A stretch of DNA of 64,000 nucleotides, from contig NZ_AQXX01000137.1 of NCBI RefSeq assembly GCF_000376785.1, positions 62,001 to 126,000 on the forward strand. The letters are read 5' to 3'. Each line of letters opens with the position of its first letter. Position 1 is the first letter of the stretch. A program made the translations under genes and the position numbers. A model generated the notes under the pieces. The model was not told the DNA's origin. It made no database searches and was given only the letters and a program-made list of their open reading frames with translations. Origin of the DNA: Hahella ganghwensis DSM 17046 (GTDB lineage Bacteria; Pseudomonadota; Gammaproteobacteria; Pseudomonadales; Oleiphilaceae). Of this stretch, positions 8,662 to 16,422 are shown in pieces.

Positions 8662-9345
8662 ATGTCGAACAATATCCCTCCCCTTGTCTACGAACCGCCA
8701 ACCATTCCATGGCTGGATATCCGACATGTCGACAGAGATATTATTGTGCTCAATAAACCCAGCGGTATTCTCACAGCTCCCGGTAAAGGCCTGGCATTAC
8801 AGGACTCCATCTGGCGACGAGTACAACAACGATACCCGTTAAGCCAGGTGGTCCATCGTCTTGATCTGGCGACATCCGGGGTTCTGGTTCTGGCCTTGAG
8901 AAAGAAAGCAGAGATCGCGCTAAAAAAACAATTCATGGAGCGAAGTGTGCAGAAAATGTATGTCGCCAGAGTGGCTGGCGTCATGGAGAAGGACGAAGGG
9001 CTGATTGACTTGCCTTTGATCTGCGACTGGGACCAGCGCCCAAAACAAAAGGTCTGCCATGAACACGGCAAACCAGCACAAACCCGATTCAGCGTCCTCT
9101 CCCGGGATGCTGACTCAACGCTGGTGGCCCTGTATCCGATTACAGGCCGATCACACCAGCTTAGAGTACACCTGCTGTCTATCGGACATCCGATTTTAGG
9201 CGACCGTTTTTACGCTCCACCAAATGTGGTTGCCCGCTCACCCCGCCTGTTACTTCATGCCCAGGCATTGTCTTTCAATCACCCCTACAGCCAGCAACAC
9301 CTGAATTTTGAAGTGCTCCCCTGTCGGCAACTCCGAAATGCATGA
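8662..9345 (+). CDS. rluA: RluA-family tRNA/23S rRNA pseudouridine synthase
   Basis: This 227-residue protein lacks an S4 domain and matches E. coli RluA in length. The catalytic motif H-R-L-D-L-A-T-S-G has Asp68 as nucleophile; the later G-R-S-H-Q-L-R-V-H segment is also conserved. RluA makes pseudouridine in the tRNA anticodon stem-loop and at one 23S rRNA position. A TATAAT hexamer at 8585-8590 in the spacer after arsJ may be its own -10 element. Confidence 0.9.
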   Translation: MSNNIPPLVYEPPTIPWLDIRHVDRDIIVLNKPSGILTAPGKGLALQDSIWRRVQQRYPLSQVVHRLDLATSGVLVLALRKKAEIALKKQFMERSVQKMYVARVAGVMEKDEGLIDLPLICDWDQRPKQKVCHEHGKPAQTRFSVLSRDADSTLVALYPITGRSHQLRVHLLSIGHPILGDRFYAPPNVVARSPRLLLHAQALSFNHPYSQQHLNFEVLPCRQLRNA

Positions 9346-9796
9346 GCACTTAGTTCTGGGCCATAGACTCGATTATGGGTTATACACTCAATTTTGAGTT
9401 ATATATTTGGCACGCTTTTCAGATAGTTATCCAGACAAATTCCGGGTAAAACTCCCTATTCCGACCGACCGGTTTAGCGATATGCAAATCTACCGAACGC
9501 TCAAATCGATATGTCTTTTTCCTGACATAATATAGGCCTAATGGCCGGTTGCCGCCTTTTCTTAACGCTGTATTATTAACCATTACTGCGCAAGGCGATA
9601 ATGGCAGCTTCCAAAATTCTGCTCACATGTACACGAGCAAAATCATACTGACAATCACTTCCCCAAAATAAGAAGGGAGGGATTGCTATCGCCACCCGAT
9701 GGATAATACAAACATAATCGAGAATGGAGTCCCGCGGTAAAGCGAGTAGGCATAAACCAGAATGTTGAAAAAAAACCTATTCCGTAAGGGTGATCC
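9346..9796. other. Intergenic region with a dyad element
   Basis: This 451-base gap contains no convincing gene. At 9386-9399 ACTCAA and TTGAGT are separated by TT, with partial TATA extension on both sides (about 9381-9402); it lies just after rluA and could be an operator or a weak terminator. The rest is presumably leader and promoter for the receiver-domain gene, whose ATG follows AAGGGTG. Confidence 0.4.
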
Positions 9797-11344
9797 ATGG
9801 AAAAGACGATACAGCGCCCACGCAAGGAACAGAAGTCGTTCATCCGGCGTGTAGCCAAGCAATTATTCAAACGCCAAGAGTCAAATAGCCGCACAATTTA
9901 CGATGTCGGTATGCAGGATAATGCTGTCTGGGAAATGAGTGCTTCAGATGCACTACTTATTCCTCTGACCAGCACGACTCAAATACCTGCAGAATTTCAT
10001 TCTACCTCAGCCGCTGATGATTCCGACCATTCAAAAGCCCCTACAGCTGATACCCAGCTACTTGATCAGACCTACGCTGATGTAAGTGATCTGGCGTTGG
10101 ACGAGTCCAGTCTTATGCCTGCATTTGAAACGCCGGCAGCCAATGACGACGACAATTCCCAGGACAAAGATAACGCCAGGAAAGAACCTGTTCGCAAATC
10201 TACAGCGAAAAAAGCTGCCTCCTCTAACGCTAGACCGGCTGCCAGTATACCCAAGGCGAATAAACCAATAGCCAAAAAATCATCTCCAACCAAGCGGAGC
10301 AAACCTGCGTCCATGCAGGCCAAGCCGGCCGTCAATCAAACAAAGCCGATTGCCAGACAGGCTCAAGGCAGAACGCCGGACGAGGACGACTCAGACAACA
10401 TCCCTCAACTGACCAATCAGGTGACCTCACCCACCAGACCCACCAGCGTAGAAAAAGCCGGGGCAAGGTTGACCCACTTTTTCGAGCCAGGAGCCAAAGA
10501 CCGGCTTCTTCCGGAGAAACAGCCCTCTTCCGAAGAAAGAAGCGGATTTCAGGCAGCCGCGAAGAAAATCAAAGCCGCACGTGCAAGTAATGAAATTGTG
10601 CTGCTTGTGGAACCCAATCCCAAGGTTCGCTCAGCTCTGGCCAACATGGTCAAAACCATGGGTGTACGCTGCCTGCCAGTGGGCAGCGCCAAAGAGGCGC
10701 TGAATTTTCTGCACAGATTCCGCCCATCAGTCATCCTGCTGGACCAGAACCTCACTGATATGTCCACGCCCGAAGTCGTGATCTGCATGCGGGGCTTATA
10801 TCGTACCCGTCCGGTCCCCATTGTTCTGATGTCAGAAGAAGACACTGAGCTGTTTTCAGACTGGAGCAAGCGAATGGACATCAATCACTATCTTGCCAAG
10901 CCGTTCAACATCTACGGTCTGGAGAGAGCGATCGGCCGGTATGCGAAGGTGAAACCACCCAAATCCGACAAACCCTATGCAGGCTCAGTCGGCTTGATTG
11001 TGGAACGCCCGGAGCTACGCCATTACATCAGCCGCTTCCTGGTTCGACACAATTACAGCATCAGCGTCAGTTGTGACCCTGATAAATTAAAGCACGCCAC
11101 AGAATTTGCCCAACAGCAACCACTGGATGCCTGGCTGGTTCAATGTAACGATGAGGACTGGTGTGCAGACATTGTTGAGGACCTGGAGACCAATTTCGAC
11201 AGCCCGGTCTTTATCGGTTTTGATGACCTGGATCCCACAACCTGTGATGACCGACAAAAGCTCTGTTGGAACGGACGGCTGCTGGATAAGCTCGGCAAGC
11301 TCCTCACTAATCGTAAAATACAAGCCGCTGGGCAGGTCGCATAA
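9797..11344 (+). CDS. Response-regulator receiver protein with long disordered N-terminus
   Basis: The 515-residue protein starts with a basic segment (1-25) and a low-complexity Asp/Ser/Lys/Ala/Pro-rich linker to about residue 260. A receiver domain follows (about 266-385) with phosphoacceptor D316, S346 in the Thr/Ser position and conserved K368. The acidic pair at the start of the receiver is E-P rather than D-D, so metal binding may be altered. A second domain (about 397-505) resembles a degenerate receiver and lacks these residues. No DNA-binding or enzymatic output domain is visible, so it may act by protein-protein contact. It is monocistronic and ends before a terminator. Confidence 0.75.
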   Translation: MEKTIQRPRKEQKSFIRRVAKQLFKRQESNSRTIYDVGMQDNAVWEMSASDALLIPLTSTTQIPAEFHSTSAADDSDHSKAPTADTQLLDQTYADVSDLALDESSLMPAFETPAANDDDNSQDKDNARKEPVRKSTAKKAASSNARPAASIPKANKPIAKKSSPTKRSKPASMQAKPAVNQTKPIARQAQGRTPDEDDSDNIPQLTNQVTSPTRPTSVEKAGARLTHFFEPGAKDRLLPEKQPSSEERSGFQAAAKKIKAARASNEIVLLVEPNPKVRSALANMVKTMGVRCLPVGSAKEALNFLHRFRPSVILLDQNLTDMSTPEVVICMRGLYRTRPVPIVLMSEEDTELFSDWSKRMDINHYLAKPFNIYGLERAIGRYAKVKPPKSDKPYAGSVGLIVERPELRHYISRFLVRHNYSISVSCDPDKLKHATEFAQQQPLDAWLVQCNDEDWCADIVEDLETNFDSPVFIGFDDLDPTTCDDRQKLCWNGRLLDKLGKLLTNRKIQAAGQVA

Positions 11345-11422
11345 ACTTTCTTGTATCGGACACACATTATTTTGAGCAAAAGCCAATCATAATGGAGTGA
11401 TCGATAAAGAACGTAAAAAACC

Positions 11423-11448
11423 AAAGCCTGCAATAAAAGCAGGCTTTT
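11423..11448 (+). terminator. Rho-independent terminator after the receiver gene
   Basis: AAAGCCTGC and GCAGGCTTT form a nine-pair stem around an AATAAAA loop, followed by further T residues. It separates the receiver gene from the tRNA promoter. Confidence 0.9.
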
Positions 11449-11535
11449 TCATTATGATAGGTCGCTACCACAGCAGGCAGCCCCCCTATTTCAGAGAAAA
11501 ACGTATTAAAAAGCACTCAAAGTGCTATCTAAATC

Positions 11536-11564
11536 TTGCCATAGGGTCTGCTTTCGTTTAGAGT
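11536..11564 (+). promoter_or_regulatory. Candidate tRNA-Ser promoter
   Basis: TTGCCA (11536-11541) and TAGAGT (11559-11564) are 17 bases apart and followed by a GC-rich discriminator, as is usual for stable-RNA promoters. The mature tRNA begins about 70 bases downstream. Confidence 0.5.
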
Positions 11565-11639
11565 AGCGGCCCTCGGAAATTGAGGACTGGCTCTCCAAGC
11601 TTTTTTAAAGCTAGATCAGTTACTCTCCAAACAGTTTTA

Positions 11640-11729
11640 GGTGAGGTGTCCGAGTGGTTGAAGGAGCACGCCTGGAAAGCGTGTATACGTTAACGCGTAT
11701 CGAGGGTTCGAATCCCTCCCTCACCGCCA
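11640..11729 (+). tRNA. tRNA-Ser (anticodon GGA)
   Basis: A 90-base cloverleaf can be drawn. Acceptor arms GGTGAGG (11640-11646) and CCTCACC (11719-11725) pair, the discriminator is G and CCA is encoded (11727-11729). The anticodon stem CACGC/GCGTG surrounds a seven-base loop with GGA at 11674-11676. The long variable arm and the T-arm GGTTCGAATCC identify a class II serine tRNA reading UCC and UCU. It lies at the left boundary of the prophage and is the likely integration target. Confidence 0.97.
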
Positions 11730-11767
11730 CTATTTTTCTTTATATTTCAATCGGTTACAGGGTTTAC

Positions 11768-11787
11768 AATTGGGCTTCGGCCCAATT
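11768..11787 (+). terminator. TTCG-tetraloop hairpin after tRNA-Ser
   Basis: AATTGGGC and GCCCAATT pair around a TTCG tetraloop 39 bases after the tRNA, followed by a short T stretch. It likely terminates tRNA transcription. Part of the stem (CGGCCCAA) is repeated directly downstream. Confidence 0.6.
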
Positions 11788-11797
11788 TCGGCCCAAA

Positions 11798-12073
11798 TCA
11801 AACCGTTTTAATCCCAAAAACCAAACTCCTTTCTAGCTGGGCGCAAAAGCCTGCAACATACCCTTGTTTTTCAGCCCCATCTGAGCCGCCCTGAAGTATT
11901 TGCCCTATCCAATTGTTACCGACTTGATGAGGCTGAGCCTTCACCCAGGCAACAAACATTTGAGCGTGCTTTCTGCCCAACTTGCATGCCTCTGAATATC
12001 CCTGGATCGATTCTATTTCAGCTTCTTTGTGATTCGGTGCAAATGGCATATCACAAAACCTCTTATTTTCCAT
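11798..12073 (-). CDS. Hypothetical prophage-end protein (91 aa)
   Basis: I do not recognise a family. The 91-residue protein has an acidic N-terminal half and a helical region with W-V-K-A and N-N-W-I-G-Q-I-L segments. The ATG at 12073 follows a good GGGAG site, which supports real coding. It is the gene nearest the tRNA, reads toward it and is separated from the plus-strand genes at 12256 by a divergent promoter gap. Confidence 0.6.
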   Translation of the reverse strand: MENKRFCDMPFAPNHKEAEIESIQGYSEACKLGRKHAQMFVAWVKAQPHQVGNNWIGQILQGGSDGAEKQGYVAGFCAQLERSLVFGIKTV

Positions 12074-12127
12074 ACTCCCTTTCCATCACAGCCCACTACG
12101 TCGGAGAGGTTAAATGATGCATTTTAT

Positions 12128-12146
12128 AACGACATTTTTTGTCGTT
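12128..12146. other. Hairpin in the divergent gap
   Basis: AACGACA and TGTCGTT pair perfectly around a TTTTT loop, between the divergent starts at 12073 and 12256. An operator or transcript hairpin is possible; I see no gene in the remaining 180 bases. Confidence 0.35.
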
Positions 12147-12255
12147 TCATTTACACCTTTTGGACTATCCCCCACCCCAAACAATAGAACCTCTTGCGAA
12201 CCTTCAGGCCAGCCGAGGGGTTCAGCAAAATGTAATTTTTTGAAACGGGTGAACT

Positions 12256-12507
12256 ATGTGGCGCTGGGAAAGAAAGGACGGACGATTCTATGAGGTGGTA
12301 CTTACGCGCGACCTTTTTGGAAACTGGCTGGTGTTAAAGCTGCATGGCGGAAAGAAATCTGGAAGATCCCAATTGATTACAACCGGATGCCCAACCATCG
12401 AAGGCGCCCTACAGATAGTCAGGGCAATTAACAGTCGCCGGATACAGAACAAATATGACCTGGCGATAAATGACCCTAATTACCCTTCGTTTTGCAAGGA
12501 GAAGTAA
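12256..12507 (+). CDS. WGR-like domain protein (83 aa)
   Basis: The whole protein resembles one WGR domain: an aromatic start (M-W-R-W-E), then F-Y-E-V-V-L-T-R-D-L-F-G-N-W and a basic G-G-K-K-S-G-R loop. WGR domains bind nucleic acid or nucleic-acid-dependent enzymes. It is on the opposite strand to the late genes, beyond the end of the late operon, and its stop is one base before the start of the next gene. This position is typical of phage accessory (moron) genes. Confidence 0.65.
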   Translation: MWRWERKDGRFYEVVLTRDLFGNWLVLKLHGGKKSGRSQLITTGCPTIEGALQIVRAINSRRIQNKYDLAINDPNYPSFCKEK

Positions 12508-12508
12508 T

Positions 12509-12748
12509 TTGATAAACGTTTTGCGAGTGCCCGCAATTCTCACTCTATTGGCCGTAATAGCCTTTTGTCTGGCAAATGAATTGAGCCCCCTTGCCCTGCC
12601 TGCTGCTGGCGGCATTTATTGGTTGATCAAGACCGATCAAGGCGGCAAGTCAATAGAAGGTATCTACGCGGTTCTATTTACGTTCGCCCTCCTTAGCGGT
12701 TTTTCCTGGATTATGGTGCAGTTTTATGAGTGGCTGTTTTTTTCTTAG
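12509..12748 (+). CDS. Small two-to-three-helix membrane protein (79 aa)
   Basis: Translation most likely starts at TTG 12509, six bases after AAGGAG, one base after the WGR gene ends. The 79-residue product has hydrophobic segments near 6-22, 25-36 and 47-70, ending in W-L-F-F-S. With the WGR protein it forms a two-gene cassette convergent with the late operon; the stop codons TTAG/CTAA overlap at 12745-12748. The function is unknown; an exclusion or defence role is only a guess from the pairing of a nucleic-acid-binding protein and a membrane protein. Confidence 0.65.
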   Translation: MINVLRVPAILTLLAVIAFCLANELSPLALPAAGGIYWLIKTDQGGKSIEGIYAVLFTFALLSGFSWIMVQFYEWLFFS

Positions 12749-15700
12749 AAGTCGTCTTCTGTAAGTTCTGCATACATCCCGGATATTTCATTGCGAAGCT
12801 CGGTCAATTGATCGAGCTTTTTACGTTTGGCTTCTGCCGACATTATCCGGTTCCGGCGCACAAGATCCATTTGCTTACGAATATCCCCAAGGCGTTGGCG
12901 AGCTTTGCCCAGAGCTTTCCGGTACCGCAATTTTTCAAAGTTGCTTTTCGTCAGCTCCTGAGCCTCTTCAAAGCGCCCTTCTTTTCTGAAGGCGGTAATC
13001 GTTCGGTAAAGCTGATCCACCTCATTCCACCGGTCATAAACATCCGTGGTGTACTGAGTGGACTTGTTTGTTTTACCGCGATAAAGGGCTTTGATAACCG
13101 GCAAGTCCTCAAGCTTCCAATCTGGAGACTCTGCACGCCCTGTCATGGTGTTAGCAAGCATGTCGGCAGCGCCCAGGGCGTACATCCCCATAGTTCCCAG
13201 ATACCCATTAAACAAATGCTCGAGTTTTTTCGGGGACATTCCAGTCCACTCACCAAGCACACGCATTGTCATGCTTGTGTGCTCATCGTAGCGGGCCTCT
13301 GGCAATTTCCCTTCGTCCACCATTCCTTCAATCGGCTTATCAAAGAAAAACTGACGATTAGCGACACTCTCAATAATCGGCATGGCAAACTGAGGGGTCG
13401 GATTGATCGCCATGGTCTCCCAAAGATTATGGCTGATAGACCACATCAGCTTCTCGCTGTCTTGGTTTCCGGCCATAACGTGATAAATGCGCTCTGGTAC
13501 TGTCCCGAAAATGATCCCGATTTCAAAAGGCTTAGGTATGCGGTAGTGATCATCCCCTAACCAGAAATGCCAGTTGGCATCCTTATCCCAGTCTGGCAAC
13601 TCGTGGTAGCGCTCATCGTCATCATTCAGCATTGCCAGGGCAAAAGAAAACATAGCCAACTTAAACCCCGCATTCATCAGCACGCGCCTTGGATGCTCTT
13701 TGGCTGCTCTTGCCAGCTTGCTTATACCCTGAAGCCGGGCATTCATGAATGGCACCAGGTCAATCAGGTAATTCATAAGCTGAAAGTTTCCGCGTAGCGA
13801 GTAATCCATCAAATCCTTGGACTCAAACGCGGCCTGCAGAAGCGATTTGCCAGACCTCTTGGCGGCCTTATAAGTCGCCAATCTGTTAGCGTTCTCCACC
13901 CGGTCGCCAACTTCCCGGTATACCTGCCAGCCCTTCTTAATCGCACCATAGACCTGATCAGGGGTTCTAAGCAGAGAGTTAACGTATTCGTCCGCCTGAC
14001 GTCCTGACAGTCCCTTTTTGTCGAGTGCCCGCCTTATGATCTGAGCTGACGCCTCGGGATCTGTACCATGAACATACCCGCCTTGGAAAGAAGCGCCAGC
14101 AAACATCAGTTCGCGATATTCCGGATCCTCCTTAAAAGCATCTCTGAGCCCCTTGATTGAATCAGTGCCCAGCTTGAAACCATCGGGATTAATTGCCCAG
14201 GCGTGGGCGGCGTCACGGATAAAGTTTCGAATGATGAAATCTGGCGAAGAGGTAATACCCGTTGTTAACAGGCGTTTCATATACCTTCCCACTTTTGTCA
14301 CCGGGTCATTAAATCCAGATGATGAAAGATGGGTGACGGCTCTTAATAGTGCGGGGTCGTAAACCTTGTAATACTCGTCTTTTCCGTCACGCTGAACCCT
14401 GACAACGTTTTTATCTGATTTCTTGCCGACATAATCAACTGAGCTTTCCCCTTCGAACGCTTCCAGATAGTCACTATCCTGAAGATTATCGACCGTTTTC
14501 AGCAATGCACTGTTCTTCATGCTGGCGTCTGTCAGCTTCATCCAGTTGGTCAGAATATTCTCAAGCAAATCATTGGTAGCCATGTCGCCACCCCGCAAGG
14601 ATTTAATGCCTGCATTTTGGTGAGATAGTCCGCGTTTCGTTCTGGGAGCCAGCAAGGCAATATTGCCGTCGTCGCCCTCTTCCTGGCGGTAAAAGGGGAT
14701 ATACCAATCAGATTGCCACTTTTGGCGAGCGTCAGCGTTAATCAGTCCCGCCTGCTCAGCCATGTCCAGCATAGCGGAGTTGAGCTTTTTATACTCTGAG
14801 TGCATTTCCCTGAATAGGGCTTCTTTGCCGGAGGCGCGATTTTTTAGGGCTGCAATGTCTTCCCGGGTAAGGTTGTTTTCTCGCCCTTGCTCCATCAATT
14901 CTTCGGCGCGATGAGCCCCAACCCATGCAAGGAAATCATTCAGGTTTTCGCCTGCTTTGCCCAGGATCTCCAGAAGCCCCTTGGTCCCCTCTTTATATTG
15001 AAGGGCACCTGCTCGCCACTGGGGAGCGCCATAATGCAAAATTGCATGCATCACATCCGCGACGCCTGTAGCTAACCGAGCGCCGACGTAGCCACTATCT
15101 TCGGGGTTGGATACGCCTGCAGAGTCTTCAGCCCGCTTGATGCCTATGAGGCCGTCAAACATCCCTTCATAGGTTCGATGTTTAAACAGGGACCAGACTG
15201 ATTTTTCATTTTCTTTGGTGACTGCGCGGTCGAGAGATTCCCGTAACTTGGCCTCTTGTTTTGGGTTCAGGCCAAATTTATCTAAAACGGAGGAATCGCG
15301 ATCTGGAGTAATTGAGAATAATGGCGCATCAGTTCCTTTGTTTTTTTGATTGCTTTGATACACCTGGGACGCTTCAAACGCCATGACGTGCAGAGGCCCG
15401 CCAATATCTCTGTAGTCAAAGATTATCCCGTCATACCCTTTGGCCCTCAGTCGGTCAGCAAATTGTTTTGCCGCCTCCTGACTATCGAACGAAGGCACAT
15501 CCTCCGTTTTATAAACCTTGGGTTTTCGAATATCCAGATAAACGCTATCAACAGTTGAGCCATATCTGGATGCATCAGAATTGCTAGTGGTAAACCAAAC
15601 CCCCAAAGCTGCAGAAGGGTGATTGGTGGCCTTCCCTATTTGGTCTCGTCCAAAGTTTCCGATTGAGAGCCCGGCTTCTGATCCTCTGAAGACTCTAACA

Positions 15701-16422
15701 GGTCGTCCGTGTTTACCCCTAATCCGTGTTTGTAAGTGCCAATCAGGTGCGGGTTTTCCCGCAAGATTTCGGCCAAACTCTTCACTGGCTTCCCGTTGTC
15801 TTCTTCCAGATCCAGGTTCACTACTTCTGCTTTGCTCATTGTTTTCACCTTTCGACATAAACCTAATGTCATCATTGTCACGATACAACGATTCCCCGCG
15901 CCCTTCCATAGCTGCGCGCGCGTTGCTCAACAACAAAAGAAGCTCGCTATTTGATAGATCTGCTGTTTTCAGGAATCCGTTACGGCGTAACCACTGTCGG
16001 AACCGACCCATTAGCTCCTGAACCGCCCGCTTAATGCTGGGCTTATTTTGTTCTGCTATGTGCGCCAATAACTCATCCATCATTACCTGGATCTTTGTAT
16101 CACGAGGTAATGAGTCCAGACCTACAGCATACTTTTTAAGATCGATATTGTTTGCTTTGGCAATCTCATTAAATCCGCGAGCCCCGCCAATTGCCATAAA
16201 AAGCTTACGCAATTCCCTGGCCAGATCTTGCCCATACAGTGCCCGTAACCCATAATGCCCATAGCCCTCATGAAACAGAACTTTCTCAGCTTCTTGGACA
16301 CTATGCAGATTTTGACGCACCAAATATATGCGGCCGCCATGGAATACTCCTCTTATGTCGTTGGGGTCTGCGCCATAGCTTTCAGCCTGATACTCCCGGA
16401 AGATCATTAAACGATTCCACAA
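12745..16422 (-). CDS. Polyvalent DNA-ejection protein, C-terminal ORF (metallopeptidase-like, ART and LPD38 regions)
   Basis: This 1225-codon frame is the C-terminal half of a giant virion protein. Residues 20-60 are the second half of a peptidase-like domain with H-E-G-Y-G-H at 51-56. Residues about 225-350 resemble the ADP-ribosyltransferase of polyvalent proteins (V-R-V-F-R-G, then F-F/W-F-T-T and R-Y-G). The region from about 690 is LPD38-like, with hydrophobic stretches near 960-1010, and a charged coiled coil ends the protein. Such proteins enter the host with phage DNA. The frame opens at a TTG (16422) with no Shine-Dalgarno, and it completes a domain begun in the upstream ORF, so it probably is not an independent gene. 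Confidence 0.8.
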   Translation of the reverse strand: MWNRLMIFREYQAESYGADPNDIRGVFHGGRIYLVRQNLHSVQEAEKVLFHEGYGHYGLRALYGQDLARELRKLFMAIGGARGFNEIAKANNIDLKKYAVGLDSLPRDTKIQVMMDELLAHIAEQNKPSIKRAVQELMGRFRQWLRRNGFLKTADLSNSELLLLLSNARAAMEGRGESLYRDNDDIRFMSKGENNEQSRSSEPGSGRRQREASEEFGRNLAGKPAPDWHLQTRIRGKHGRPVRVFRGSEAGLSIGNFGRDQIGKATNHPSAALGVWFTTSNSDASRYGSTVDSVYLDIRKPKVYKTEDVPSFDSQEAAKQFADRLRAKGYDGIIFDYRDIGGPLHVMAFEASQVYQSNQKNKGTDAPLFSITPDRDSSVLDKFGLNPKQEAKLRESLDRAVTKENEKSVWSLFKHRTYEGMFDGLIGIKRAEDSAGVSNPEDSGYVGARLATGVADVMHAILHYGAPQWRAGALQYKEGTKGLLEILGKAGENLNDFLAWVGAHRAEELMEQGRENNLTREDIAALKNRASGKEALFREMHSEYKKLNSAMLDMAEQAGLINADARQKWQSDWYIPFYRQEEGDDGNIALLAPRTKRGLSHQNAGIKSLRGGDMATNDLLENILTNWMKLTDASMKNSALLKTVDNLQDSDYLEAFEGESSVDYVGKKSDKNVVRVQRDGKDEYYKVYDPALLRAVTHLSSSGFNDPVTKVGRYMKRLLTTGITSSPDFIIRNFIRDAAHAWAINPDGFKLGTDSIKGLRDAFKEDPEYRELMFAGASFQGGYVHGTDPEASAQIIRRALDKKGLSGRQADEYVNSLLRTPDQVYGAIKKGWQVYREVGDRVENANRLATYKAAKRSGKSLLQAAFESKDLMDYSLRGNFQLMNYLIDLVPFMNARLQGISKLARAAKEHPRRVLMNAGFKLAMFSFALAMLNDDDERYHELPDWDKDANWHFWLGDDHYRIPKPFEIGIIFGTVPERIYHVMAGNQDSEKLMWSISHNLWETMAINPTPQFAMPIIESVANRQFFFDKPIEGMVDEGKLPEARYDEHTSMTMRVLGEWTGMSPKKLEHLFNGYLGTMGMYALGAADMLANTMTGRAESPDWKLEDLPVIKALYRGKTNKSTQYTTDVYDRWNEVDQLYRTITAFRKEGRFEEAQELTKSNFEKLRYRKALGKARQRLGDIRKQMDLVRRNRIMSAEAKRKKLDQLTELRNEISGMYAELTEDDF
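15636..15839 (-). CDS. Possible nested gene inside the polyvalent ORF (67 aa)
   Basis: In another minus-strand frame, an ATG at 15839 preceded by AAGGTG opens 67 residues with balanced composition (M-S-K-A-E-V-V-N-L-D-L-E-E, later L-A-E-I-L-R-E-N-P-H-L-I-G). It overlaps the linker before the ART-like domain of the larger ORF, whose reading there still matches its family. It could be a true embedded gene or a chance frame. Confidence 0.25.
   Translation of the reverse strand: MSKAEVVNLDLEEDNGKPVKSLAEILRENPHLIGTYKHGLGVNTDDLLESSEDQKPGSQSETLDETK

Noticed and set aside
12730..13560. Long plus-strand frame of 276 codons
   Set aside because: It is antisense to the conserved C-terminus of the polyvalent protein and has no ribosome site or family resemblance.
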